A DNA stretch of 64,000 nucleotides from Rosellinia necatrix (lineage: Eukaryota > Ascomycota > Sordariomycetes > Xylariales > Xylariaceae), in NCBI GenBank assembly GCA_021209875.1, contig JAGYVD010000007.1:1302001-1366000 (forward strand). The letters run 5' to 3'. Below are positions 47,786 to 58,904 of the stretch, in pieces. A model generated the notes under the pieces. It was not told the DNA's origin, made no database searches, and worked only from the letters and a program-made list of their open reading frames with translations. Both the position numbers and the translations under genes were made by a program. Position 1 is the stretch's first letter. Every line of letters begins with the position of its first letter.

Positions 47786-48512
47786 TCAGTCGCTTTTCTC
47801 TTCTTCTTCAAGCCTTTCTATAAGCTTGGCTTGCAAGAACTCGCTCAGGCCAAGACTATAATCGCAGAGGAGATCAGCTAAGAGTCGAAAATAAAATTAA
47901 CATCCAAAGGCCCGAATGGGCCAAGACTTACATCCCCTCGTTCGTTATGATGCGGTATGTACCGCTGGGCTCGAATTTGCCGATAATTTTGCCATGTCCA
48001 TCAACCTCAATGCTACCCAGAATGTCTTCGGGGAAAGCGATTCTTCCATAGTCGGGTGGATTCCGAAGATCAGATAGATGGACATGGCCACCAACTCCCG
48101 CGCCGCCGGCACCACCTTGGCCGGGACCGGCGAAAGCCTGCGCTTGGGATTGCAGATTCGGGTCTTGGGCGGCGTTCCGACGAAGGACGTCGTTTAGGAT
48201 AGACAAAAACTCATGGTTCTCGGTAAATTCTTGGGGCGTCGGAGGAAGTTGGGTACAGGCGCCAATGGCTAGCCGAGATGTCGGAGGGATTGTGTTGAGG
48301 TATGAGAGAAGATATCCGCTGTTGGGAGCGGCATTGGGGAAGGCTTTCTACGAGAGGCAGGATAATTAGCACATGCAATAGACAGCTTTATGATAGGAGG
48401 CCATGCGATGGACAGCACTGACTATGGAGGGATTGGAACTCAGAGTAGAGACAGAACGATGCGAAAACAGCCTTCTGCATGCTGGCGCAACCAGCGCCCT
48501 TGCTAATATCAT
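47786..48512 (-). CDS. Small predicted mitochondrial protein of unknown function, 191 aa
   Basis: Three exons on the minus strand, 48423-48512, 47932-48347 and 47786-47855, joined in phases 0 and 2 (introns 75 and 76 bp; donors GTCAGT and GTAAGT). The first exon codes MILARALVAPACRRLFSHRS, an Arg-rich amphipathic start without acidic residues, typical of a mitochondrial presequence; a stop codon in frame precedes this ATG. A hydrophobic stretch SGYLLSYLNTIPPTSRLAIG follows (about 38-57), then a Gly-rich linker (about 107-119). The C-terminal module has HLSDLRNPPDYGRIAFPEDI, SGTYRIITNEGILGLSEFL and an acidic helical end ERLEEEEKSD. I think this C-terminal pattern is conserved in fungal hypothetical proteins, but I cannot name it. 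It lies divergently from DPB2 with about 0.5 kb between starts. Confidence 0.75.
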
Positions 48513-49030
48513 CGCGAGAGCGTATCTTCAAGGCGCTAATTTGCGCACTCTAGTTGCAAGATTGAGGTTGGTGTTTTGTAAATACCACCACCACCTGAGC
48601 TGGCGGCTGTCTTGGTGCAAGACCTCCCAGGTTGAGTCGAATGGACGCGACAAGTTCGATGCTAGGTAAGTAGACAGTAGCTAGCTACCTACTTTTAGTA
48701 GGTATGAGGTAGGATTCTGATTCAATTCAGCGGAGCTTCACAGGCGGGTCCGTCTCCACTCGTGTGGGTGGTGGGGCTCCATGCCGGGACTTAGCAACAT
48801 AGACCAACTAAAAGGGCCCCTAAGGTCATTAACGCGTTGACGCGTCTCAGAACATGATCAACCCCCCATCATGTACTTAACTTTTATAGTGTAGCAGTAA
48901 CTGAGTACCCAGGAGTTGAACCGAGGCCCATACCTAACACTGCAATGCGATAGGCGGCCAAAATCACAGGCCATTGCTATAGTCCCAGTTCCGTCGCCAG
49001 ACCACGAGGAAGAACAACGGCAACCGTAAA
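48513..49030. other. Divergent promoter region, mitochondrial protein and DPB2
   Basis: About 0.5 kb between two divergent start codons, probably holding both promoters. It contains a TACCTACTTTTAGTAGGTA inverted pair near 48685-48705. No gene. Confidence 0.6.
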
Positions 49031-51522
49031 ATGCAAAACGCCAACAAAGGGTCGCGAGTGGCGCCTATATTCCCCCCCAAGACGCCGGCGCCAGCAAGCT
49101 CCAATCTGATCCCCTCGTCGTCGCCCGCCTTCGGGACGCCAGCGCATACCCTCAAACCCTTCTCGATCGCTCCGCCCTCCAAGGCGACAATACTGCCCAT
49201 TCTCCTGCCCCCAGCGACATTACGGCCGCTCGCGTTTCGCACTTTCACCAAGAAGCATAGCTTGACGCTCGCATCCACCGCATTACAAGAGCTAGCGACA
49301 TTCATCGGGCGTCACTGCGGCTCGGGATGGCGCGAGGAGGGCCTGGCCGAGAAGGTCCTCGAAGAGGTGGCCCGGAGCTGGAAGAATCGGAATGGAGGTG
49401 TCATCGTCGACGGAAGCAGCCAGGAGCTCAAGGATATTCTCAAGACCCTTGAGGGTAATATGAGCGGTGGCAGGATAGGGACAGCACCGGACCTCAGTCG
49501 CCAGAACAGCTTCGCTCTCGATGCGCCCCAGGAATCCGAACTTTCTAATACAAGGCTCGGGCTGCGACCAGCTTCAAACCTCACCCGCGAGGACACCCAG
49601 GCGAGTTTTGGCATGTCCTCGTTGGGGGTGCAGGAGGATGAACCGGACGAGGAGGGGCTCAACCACCCACGGAGCTGGTTGAAGGTCGTGAACGCCTTCG
49701 ACCAGCCGCGCATGCTCTACAACATATCCAAGAAGCATTTCGAGAGGTACGTTCCATTACGGGCATCTATCAATCCATTATGTTGAACGCAGGCTAAGTG
49801 AGCAATCCTAGGGACCCTTCGAAGCCTTCGTTAATGCCCCCGGCCTCACACAAAACAACCATGTTTAGAAACAGATACAATGTCATACATCAACGGCTAT
49901 TGCGGAACGAATCGTTCCAAAGCTCTTCCGTTGCCACCACAAAGGGGCCCCCGTCGATGATGCGGTCTTCATCCTCAGGGTTGACCTCCCAACAAACCCA
50001 CAAAATTACACCGATCGCCAACCTGCTCGGCCGCCACGGGACACACCACATGCTTCTTGGCATGTTATCCATTCTACCCGCAGGTGGTCTGGCAATAAAC
50101 GATCTGACCGGCACAATATCGCTTGACCTATCGCACGCGGCCGCCATCCCTGAAAATTCAGCGTGGTTCACACCGGGAATGATCATTTTAGTAGACGGTG
50201 TGTACGAAGAGGAGGAGGAATCCGTAGGCAAAGGCCTCGGCGCTAGCAATGGGATTGGCGGCGTTATTGGCGGACGTTTTCAAGCCTTCTTCATCGGGCA
50301 ACCTCCCTGCGAAAAGCGAAAAGCGACCCTTGGCGTGAGCGGGCCAGACGGCGGCCAGGATCATACCATAGGGGGTGGGTTCGGCTGGATCGACTTCCTA
50401 GGTGTGGGCAGTGAACGAGCAGTAGGCCCCAAGATGCGTAAGTTAGAACGGCGATTGCTACGACAAGCGCAACCCGACCCAGACCTACCCAGCCGTGGCC
50501 GGGTTATTATTATAGGCGAGTTAAACCTCGACCAGCCACGGGCGTTGCAAGCTCTGCGCAAAATATTAACAACCTATGCGATGGAGCCCGAGGGCTCATC
50601 GCCCATGACCTTCGTCCTCGCGGGGAACTTCACACAACACGCGGTGATGGCTGGCGGAGGAGCGAGCGGTGGGAGCGTGGAATACAAGGAATACTTCGAC
50701 TCCCTGGCATCCGTACTAACGGATTTCCCGACTCTGCTTCAGAGCTCGACTTTCGTCTTCGTGCCGGGCGACAACGATGGCTGGGCATCGTCTTTCTCGT
50801 CCGGGTCCGCGGTGCCCCTTCCCCGCAAGGCGGTGCCGGATATGTTCACGTCGCGGATCAGGAGGGCCTTCGCAACCGCCAATACGGAAGCCGGCGCCCG
50901 TGGCGGTATGGGTGGTGAGGCGATCTGGGCCAGCAACCCGACGCGCCTATCCGTGTTCGGGCCCTCGCACGAGGTCGTTCTATTCCGTGACGACATGTCG
51001 GCCCGTCTACGTCGAACAGCCATTCGCCTGAATACATCGCGATCCTCGAACCCAAGCGCTGACAACCGGGAACGCAAACCGCCGCCGCTGCCGCCGCCAT
51101 CCCGGCCGAACGCCGACGATGACGACATCGAGATGGCCTCGGCCCTCGACAACGCAGATGACATGGATGTCGACCCCTCTTCTACCACGGGCGGCAAGCC
51201 CAAACCTAAATCGCCGGAGGTCCCCCACGATGTCCAGACCGCCCGCAGACTCGTCAAGACCGTCCTCGACCAGGGCTACCTCTGCCCCTTCCGCCATACC
51301 ATCCGCCCCGTACACTGGGATTACGCGGGCGCCCTGCACCTCTATCCGCTGCCCACTGCGCTAGTGCTCGTCGACCCGACCGCCCCGCCGTTTGCTCTTA
51401 CGTACGAGGGCTGTCACGTCATGAACCCAGGCCCCATGCTCGTCACCGGTCGCCGCGGCGTCGGCCGCTGGATCGAGTATGAATTGGGCGGCGTGGGCAG
51501 ATTGCGCGAATGCATGTTTTGA
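49031..51522 (+). CDS. dpb2: DNA polymerase epsilon subunit B, 808 aa
   Basis: Two exons, 49031-49746 and 49812-51522, joined in phase 2 (donor GTACGT, acceptor ATCCTAG). Of the several AG sites, only this acceptor keeps the frame open. The N-terminal helical domain (about 60-165) contains LRPLAFRTFTKKHSLTL and GRHCGSGWREEGLAEKVL. The OB-fold and the inactive calcineurin-like phosphoesterase domain follow: LLGMLSILPAG, VLAGNFTQHA, FVFVPGDNDGW, and the end HPFR-like CPFRHTIRPVHWDYAGAL with LYPLPTALVLVDPTAPPF. It is the essential non-catalytic subunit of the leading-strand replicase, contacting Pol2 and the CMG helicase. A Pro/Asp-rich insert (about 655-710) interrupts the C-terminal domain. 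Length is usual for filamentous fungi. Confidence 0.95.
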
Positions 51523-52116
51523 TTGCTATTGGCACCACGCGGGTTCAATGAATAGCCTGGCAACGTTGGGGTCTTGGCCTTGGGGAAACCCCGATAGACG
51601 TAATGGACCGGGCGAGATTTTGAGCAGTGGCTTAAGCCATACACTACGTACTATATTGCGAATGCATGTCACGCCTAACCTCATACTCGACGATATATGA
51701 CCAGTCGCGAAATGCGTCCATTTCTCGCCTACCATTTGGAGATCTCACGTCATTGGCAGGAAAAGTACGTGACTAAGTTTTGGATAAAACATTTTCATTA
51801 CGTCTTCCAGTAGCCTAGTGCTAGGTAAAGGATATTAAAAAGAAGCCGGGACACGCCAAGCCTTCTTGACTGTCGTCCACCGGTAACCATGCTGAGTTAT
51901 TCATAACCGCTCAAATCTGCAGAATTAGATATATACAGTTCGAAACCACGAGCCGCACTGCACAAAACCACAAGACGCGCTGAACTCGCTCCTGCAGCTC
52001 AAGCTGGATTCCAATCTGTAGAACCAAGCCAGGCTAACTAACCTCCAACGCCCCAAAGCTTATTCAGACTGGGGCTGGGTAGGTTTTTGTTCCGCTACAA
52101 CCATGCAGTATATGAC
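51523..52116. other. Intergenic region between convergent genes
   Basis: About 0.6 kb holding the 3' flanks of DPB2 and ERG4. No gene or RNA seen. Confidence 0.65.
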
Positions 52117-54152
52117 TTAGATGACGTACTACGATTATATTAGCGTGATGCTGTGTTGAGTAGACAGAGAGGGAACATACAGGAATAAACAGGTAAGGGA
52201 CCCGTCTTTCGTACTCCTTCCACGCCTCGCCGTACTTGGTACGACAACGCTCGACATCACGCATGGTGCGGTGTCCAATCATGCAGACGAAGAAGACGGG
52301 GTAGAACCATGGGAAGGGACTATTAAATCCTGTGATCAAACCCCATGAAACAGCGAAGAAGACATCACATGTGTAGTGGATCTTGCGAGCGTAGCCATAC
52401 CAGCCATCAACGAGCAGTTTATCACCGGCATCGGTGTCAATCGTCTTGGGATTGTCGAGGTAGGTCCAGGGGAGGGCGGGGAATGTCTTGCGCTTCAGCA
52501 GGGTGCCACGCTCCTTGGCCCGGAATGCATTTTTCTGCCCATTGCACTGATCCCAGATCACATAGGCGCCGATGTATGCGACAAAAAGCGCACCCAAAGC
52601 CCACTTGTTCCATGCATACTCGGAGGGGTCGTGGCTGGCAAGGTAGAGAGTGCAGTGGCAGTACGAAAGCGGCACACCGGCCATGTTCCAGAAAATGAGC
52701 ATGAAACCCCACTTCTCGTAGTACATGTCCCAGGTCGTGATAATGAGCTGCTCGCCCTTGGAGCAAGCATTGGCGTAGAGATAATGAGCCATAACCAAGA
52801 ACCACACCTCGCCGGTCACGTAGCCATATTGCTCGTACTGGCGTGCCGCCGCCGCCGCGCTAATGCCAAACAAAATATACCAGGGAATGCGGACCTCATA
52901 GAACATCTTCATGTCGAGGATTCCGAACATGCGTGGGTTCAGTTCGGCGCCCATAAAGAAATCGTAGATCGGATAACCAGTCATGCGGTGTTGCTGACCC
53001 CGAGCTATGGCCGAGAAGTACGCGATAAAACTGACGATGTAGCCAGAGAGAATCGCGACAGTCATCAGAGGGCCAAACTCATCGATGAAGGTGTATATGG
53101 GGAAGTAGCCGCTGAAATGCAGAATGCCCATGACCAGGATGGTGAAGTAAAAGCTTGCATAGGCATTGCAGAAGTACCGGAGCTGCTTGCCACCCTGGAA
53201 AACGAGTGGCTTGCCGTAGCCCTCGACGCCAGGCAACACAAGGTAGCAAATTCCCTCGAATATCATATATCCCCAGTAAATTCTCCAGGCCTGTAATGTC
53301 GGAAACGCTCCGGTGTACACGAGGTGTCCTAGGTGCTCCACGAAATCGGCTAAAGATTGTCCCTCCTCGGGTAATGGTAGTTTTCCGTCGTAGTAGGTTG
53401 CGCCAATCCACATATACCACATCAGCAGCGGAAACCCAATCATCAAGGCCAAGGCACCGCAGCTCCCTCCGAATTCGAACTGCCCCGAGTAGTCGATCTT
53501 GTGGTCCATACCCGGCTTCCAGCCATCGACTATCTTCTCTTCCTTTGGTGCAACGAGTTTTGGCGCAACGTGTCCATTTCCAAGTACGTTTCCATTACCA
53601 TTCATCATAGGAGCAACGTTTTCTATCTTGACAGGGCTGAAACTCTCATTCTTCGCATCATCCGAATCCTCAAACTTGGGAACCGGGTTCCGCCGAGTGG
53701 TGTTCCTCGCCTTGGACATGGTCGTGGTTTCGGCGGCAGAGCTCGACTCGCCGTCGTCGGATGGTTCAATTGAAGGGAATTGTGACTTCCGACGGGTAGA
53801 TCTACGAAGGGGCGTTTCTACCATGCCCTCGAAAAGCTCCTTTTTCCTAAGAGACGAAAAAAAATGCGGTTAGTCGACCCGACGAGACTTGCGACCGCGC
53901 CGCAAAGGAATCGCGCACATGTCTACCAGCACTTCAATGACTGCTAAACAATCGGCAAGACAGATCATGGGAGTTTTGACCCATCATGCATTACACCTTC
54001 ATACGCAACACCAGTTCCATCCCGACCCAGCAACGTAAACAGAACAGTATCAAAACAACAAAGAAAACAAAACAAAACAAAACAATCAGCAATACAAGTA
54101 ATACAAGCAATACATACCGAGGGGTTGCTCGGAGAGAGTACCGAGATGACAT
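52117..54152 (-). CDS. erg4: Delta24(28)-sterol reductase ERG4, 570 aa
   Basis: Three exons: 54118-54152 (35 nt), 52181-53846 and 52117-52128 (12 nt). The first exon codes [11 protein letters not shown]; its GTATGT donor and the TCTCTTAG acceptor join in frame to [12 protein letters not shown]. If unspliced, translation could instead begin at Met19 (53824). The last exon codes only YVI plus stop and completes the PYLFIPYVI end typical of ERG4. The protein is polytopic. Signature stretches are [59 protein letters not shown] and [18 protein letters not shown]. It catalyses NADPH-dependent reduction of the side-chain double bond, the last step of ergosterol synthesis in the ER. ERG4 is preferred over the related C-14 reductase ERG24 from these motifs. 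The 271-bp first intron is rich in CAAAA. Confidence 0.95.
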
Positions 54153-55166
54153 CTTGAAAGACCTAAAAGAAAAAGGAGTGGACAGCGAGACAATTAAATG
54201 CTCGTTAGGTGAGGCGTGAACGTGATCCCCTTGTTGTGTGGTCCAAGGAAAAGAAGTCGGTGTGTTGCCAAGTGACAAATTTCCTTCTCATGGTGTTTGT
54301 CCCCAGTGCAGGAGAACCAGCCAGGGGCAAGCGCGGTAGTGGACGATCTCATAGTCGATTTGTGTACAGCTTTGGGCAAGCGCGCAAGGACGGCGTGCCT
54401 TTAGCGTGTTTTTACCCGATTTGGCTATTCTCAATACAATTGACCAATCACGCATCACCTATTCATTCCATCGCCATCAGCTCCCCAAACAAACCCCTAA
54501 ACCCGCCTGACAGCTTTGGCAAGGTTAGGGCCGTTAGCTACCGCCGACTGCGTCCGTCCGAAAGATGCTAAAGGGTAAGTAATTGTGAATATAAAGTTGA
54601 TGCAGCCTAATTCTAGCCGGAGCAGGGCAGGCAGGTAGAGTTGACGCATTTTATCTCCCCCCAGCCAGAAGCAGTCGATATGATTTTGGGGAGTAGACCC
54701 AGATCAACCACTCCGAGTAAGCCTTGAATTCAAAGAATGTAACTAGGTAGCTAATACGAATACGATACGCCACTAGCAGCCAGGTGGCTACCACAGTACA
54801 TACTTCATCATATACATGCGCATCTCTACGTTATATTAGTATTGATTTATGCATGTATGTATGTAGATAGTCACCTTGACTAGCCAATTAATAATTTCCC
54901 CAGATAAATAATCCAGATACCAACAATATACTCGGGATTCCAACTTCTTTGAATCCGAAAGCGAATACGGTAAAGCATTGCTGACAAGTCTCTATCACGG
55001 AATGTTGGCGTATTGGGGTACACTCAGGTTCATAAACATCACAGGCTAGGGCAATTACCAATCCAATGATGGGCATCTCTGTTGTGCCAAGAGCATATAC
55101 CCTAGTGTATTCGCAGTAGTTATTGTGCACCGTTCATCATCAGAACATAAAACTTCAGCCCCCAAC
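54153..55166. other. Divergent promoter region, ERG4 and PGAM-family genes
   Basis: About 1.0 kb between divergent start codons. Contains ATGTATGTATGTAG-type words near 54850. No gene seen. Confidence 0.6.
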
Positions 55167-56162
55167 ATGAGTGCCGAGACGAAATATTTCAATTACGAAG
55201 CGGTGTCGGGGTTTTTCCAGTTCGATCGGAGCCCGACGGGACCGGATTACCGAGCAGTTAGTGAACAGACGCTTCAACCTCAAAGAAACGCCAAAAGCTC
55301 ATGCCTATAGACAACAGCGCCCAACCTCGGGCTCATCAGCCGCCCTTATGAGACAGACAGCTACTTTGACCCCACGAACAAAAAGACACAATGGGAGCGC
55401 TTTATGTATTATCTCAAGACGCAAAATATACGAGGGCGTGGAAGGGTACTACACAAGTTGATCTTCTACATCCGGCATGGAGAGGGGTATCACAATGCTA
55501 AAAAGGCAGAGGTCGGCAGGGAAGAATGGGATGTCAGTACAGTCGCCAATAACACGGCAATGCTCCGTATTAATGAGAATATTTAGACGCATTGGTGTCG
55601 CCTGGACGGGGACGGCAAACTCATTTGGTTTGATGCTTCTTTGACGGAAAGGGGCAAGCAACAAGCACAGGCATTAAATCGGTTCTGGCGTGAGTCAATC
55701 AGAAACTCGAAGATCCCATTACCGCAGGCATACTACACGAGTCCGCACGCACGATGTCTAGAGACAACCAAGATTGTCTATTCAGGGCTTGATGGCTCTG
55801 TAGGGTTTTCTTCCGCGCCTATCATAAAGGAAGGGCTACGCGAACGCTCAGGGTATCGCAGCTGCAATCAGCGGCAAACCAAAAGCTGGATAGCTAGTCA
55901 TTATCCTCTCTATGAGGTGGAAGGAAGCTTCGCCGAGCAAGATGAGCTATGGAGGCCAGACGAACGAGAGCCGACAACCAACGTCGAAAGACGTGCCAAG
56001 GCGGTACTGGACGATATATTCAAAGACTCTAGCAAATGCGTATTGTCAATCACGGCTCATTCTCACCTAGTTCGCGCTCTACATACTGTCGCAAAGCATC
56101 CTGACATAGGGGTGGCCCCTGGGGCTATGGTGCCATTGCTTATTAGGGCTGAGGCTGTATAA
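55167..56162 (+). CDS. Phosphoglycerate-mutase-family (histidine phosphatase) protein, 295 aa
   Basis: Three exons, 55167-55256, 55311-55532 and 55587-56162, both introns 54 bp and phase 0 (donors GTTAGT and GTCAGT, acceptors TATAG and TTTAG). The histidine-phosphatase motif is FYIRHGEGYHNAKKAEVG; His91 or thereabouts is the phosphorylated residue. WCRLDGDGKLIW, LTERGKQQAQALN and YYTSPHARCLETT follow, and the second catalytic His is in SITAHSHLVRAL. The arrangement matches the fungal PMU1-like branch, whose members are probable phosphatases rather than glycolytic mutases; the substrate is unknown. The N-terminal MSAETKYFNYEAVSGFFQ also fits that branch. It ends in a hydrophobic VPLLIRAEAV. 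Confidence 0.87.
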
Positions 56163-56831
56163 AAGATCACCCCGAGAGCAGGAAAACGCCGATGCCCAGA
56201 CATTATACTCCGACCGAGTGGGAGCAGTAGTGGTAGTAGTAGTGGTGGTAGTATTGGATACATACCTAAGGAATACTGATAGGTACCCGGTCAGTGCAGA
56301 TGTCTCGATAAGGCCTCGGAGCCCTGAGAGCTCAATAAAACGCTCTACCTGTGATAACTAAGGCAATTACGAATCCGTGTGGGCTCTCCCTTCTCTGTTT
56401 CATCAGCTGCATCCAACTCCTTCCGAAATTGCCTTTGAAGTTGCTCTAGCCGATACCCACTGCCACTGCCAATTTCTACGCTGGTGTAACCCTCTCGGTG
56501 AGCTACCTGAGCTTACATCTCCATCTGCCAGCTGTCCTCCGAAGCCCCCTTCTAAGTGAGGGCGCACTTGAAAGCATCATCGGCCTTATACGTGTTTATT
56601 TGCAAAACATCTCCCCCACCCGCTCTCTGCCGTTCATTTCCAAGGGCTTGTGCCTCTTGGTGTATCCATTTGATGCAGCTCGAGACTTTGTAGCTACACA
56701 GCTATGTCGCCCATAGTCTAAAAATACTCTTCTCGCCCGTATAGTATTTCCATCCGCCCTGCCTTGTGCTAATAATACTTCCGCCGCCCCCTAATTTTCT
56801 ATAATCACGTATCTCTCCAGATAGACCAACC
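56163..56831. other. Intergenic region, no gene seen
   Basis: About 0.7 kb between two plus-strand genes, including a short GTAGTG triplet tract (about 56224-56256). The last part is pyrimidine-rich, as expected for a promoter or leader. Confidence 0.6.
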
Positions 56832-57868
56832 ATGTGGGCTCGCTTATTCCCCTCTGAGGGTGCTCTCCCATCGCCCCTTCACACCGACGACCCGCGCCAT
56901 AAAAGTGTACGAGAACACTTGCCAGACCAGCATGAAGATAATGCCCACTCTCCACCTCCGAAAAAACGTGCACGCTACTCCATACTCCCCATATTTGACA
57001 GATACAAACGATATGATCATGGTGACGGCTCCTCCATCGAGCGATTCCCACTCCAACGACGTGACCAAGCGAGTCCTTCTCCTGCCCCCGAATCGCCCTT
57101 AGTCGAAAAACTAAAACGTGAGTCTCAGTAGTGTTCCCCCCGTAGATGTATTGTGATACCCCCATTTCCCTTTCCACCTCCAATTACACATGATAACCAA
57201 GGATGATACACATGTGCCTAACATTCCATAGGTAATTATGCAGCACTCCGCGTGACTCTGCATTCCAACGGTATAAAAGACATTGTAGAGATAGAAGAGG
57301 CTCTAGCAACTGAAGTGGAAGAAAAAATCACAACCAATATTTCCCAGCTAAACAAGATTGCTAGCAAAGCGCGTCAACTATGTGCGTCCTCTCTTGATTG
57401 CGAGGTCGATACCCAGATCAGCAACAAAGATGGCCAGCAAAGAACTCGGACCATGCAGGTGGGAAGAGCATTGTCCAGGTACCAGGAGCTCGAAGCTGAA
57501 AGATCCAGCCAACTCGCCCAGCTATGGGATTCTTGGGAAAAGGCCCAATCAGACATCGATGAGCTTTCTAACAAGCTTCATGAGCTTTTTGAGCGTGATT
57601 CTTCCCAGGGAACAAGCGGGATGTCCTCAAATCGCGAATGGGCTGACAGGGAAGATCTTGATATTGACCGTCGAATTAAACAAGTGGTGGAAGATATGAC
57701 GGCATGTGAGGATGTAAGTCCATCGCTGAACCCCGAGCCGACTCTGTCCGGCACCCTCAGATCATAAGATAAGGCGATATGCTGATTAGCTATCAGGAGT
57801 TTCAGGAGAAACTCAAGGACGAAGAGACCAATATTCTCGAGGCGATGCTCAAGTGTAGCCTTGGTTGA
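56832..57868 (+). CDS. Unrecognised coiled-coil protein, 279 aa
   Basis: Three exons, 56832-57117, 57232-57713 and 57797-57868. The donors are GTGAGT and GTAAGT, with CTAAC and GCTGATT branch-like sites; the phases close to 279 residues. The N-terminal 95 residues are basic and disordered, with a nuclear-localisation-like PPKKRARYS. Residues about 105-225 form two helical coiled-coil stretches (IVEIEEALATEVEEKITTNI and YQELEAERSSQLAQLWDSWE). An acidic helix ends the protein (EFQEKLKDEETNILEAML). Size and layout resemble small nuclear scaffold or kinetochore proteins, but I have no motif to support that. Confidence 0.72.
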
Positions 57869-58904
57869 GGCCGTTGGTTGTTGCTGGATCCCGGGGCTTT
57901 TATGGTGGATAAGGCGTGTGATAAATCTTTTTAATGCTCGAAAAGGGCGGCCTCGCCGCGGAGCTTTCAACAGGCGCATAATGGCCACAACGACGACTGA
58001 TTCAATCTGAATTTTTACTCATGGGCAGCCGCTAGTGGATGGCGAAGAGGGTTATGTTTATTCGACAGTTATCGGGCCATATCCTAAACCCAAGGGGAAG
58101 GCATGAGAATATAGATGGACTACCAGCATAATGAACATATAGGACTTTATCGAAGGCATTTGCAATTCACGAGGAACGTCTATTCATTTATGATAGTTAG
58201 CGAGCCCCCTCATCTGACGAGTTTATGCCCATGCGCAAATTCGTACTCTGTGCTGTATAGTATCCGGATGAGCTATTTTAAGCCCATTTAATCCATCCCG
58301 ACCTTTCTCTCGATCCTGCGCCCAGTTTGACACATACATTGCCATTGTTTCCCTTACTTCTCCGCCCAATCCACAACGTCGAAAACAAGTTTACGCCATG
58401 TCTATTTACCATCCATGTAGACTCATTATTCGTGGGCGCAGTCTTACCAACCCCTACTAGGATACAGGCTTGCGGTTCGTCCCCACCCGCAACTCCGGAG
58501 GTATAACGGCATGTCCTTGTCATCGTCATCATACAATACTATCTAGCGAGTTAATTTCGATCGGGGCTATTTCTAGGACTTTTTTTTTTTTATCGTGGTG
58601 TTGTTCGACAACATCGTTTTTCTTCCGTAATTTTTCGGTTTGGGAGGGGGAAGGGGGATGTCCGAGGCGGGCTCTTTTTCGTCTAAATATACGCACGCAT
58701 GATGCTGCGTGGTGACACACGTAATGCTCGAGATCAGGCGTAAGCTGACGGACCAATGAGCCGCACAGGAGCCTTTCGTTCCCCGCGCGGGGTTTTGAGC
58801 CCGCGGCCACGGGCTAAAGGTGAGGAGAGGAGGGGTGGTTCCCTCCCAGCGATGTGAGGAAGAGACAAGAGTCGAAATTTTTTTTTTAAGCAGTAGTTTT
58901 TGGT
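57869..58904. other. Intergenic region between convergent genes
   Basis: About 1.0 kb holding the 3' flanks of the coiled-coil gene (+) and the aminotransferase (-), with T-runs at 58579-58590 and 58878-58887. No supported gene. Confidence 0.6.

Noticed and set aside
52376..53296. 306-codon ORF on the plus strand
   Set aside because: Lies wholly antisense to the well-supported ERG4 exon and has no recognisable domain; it is a shadow of the GC-biased coding strand.
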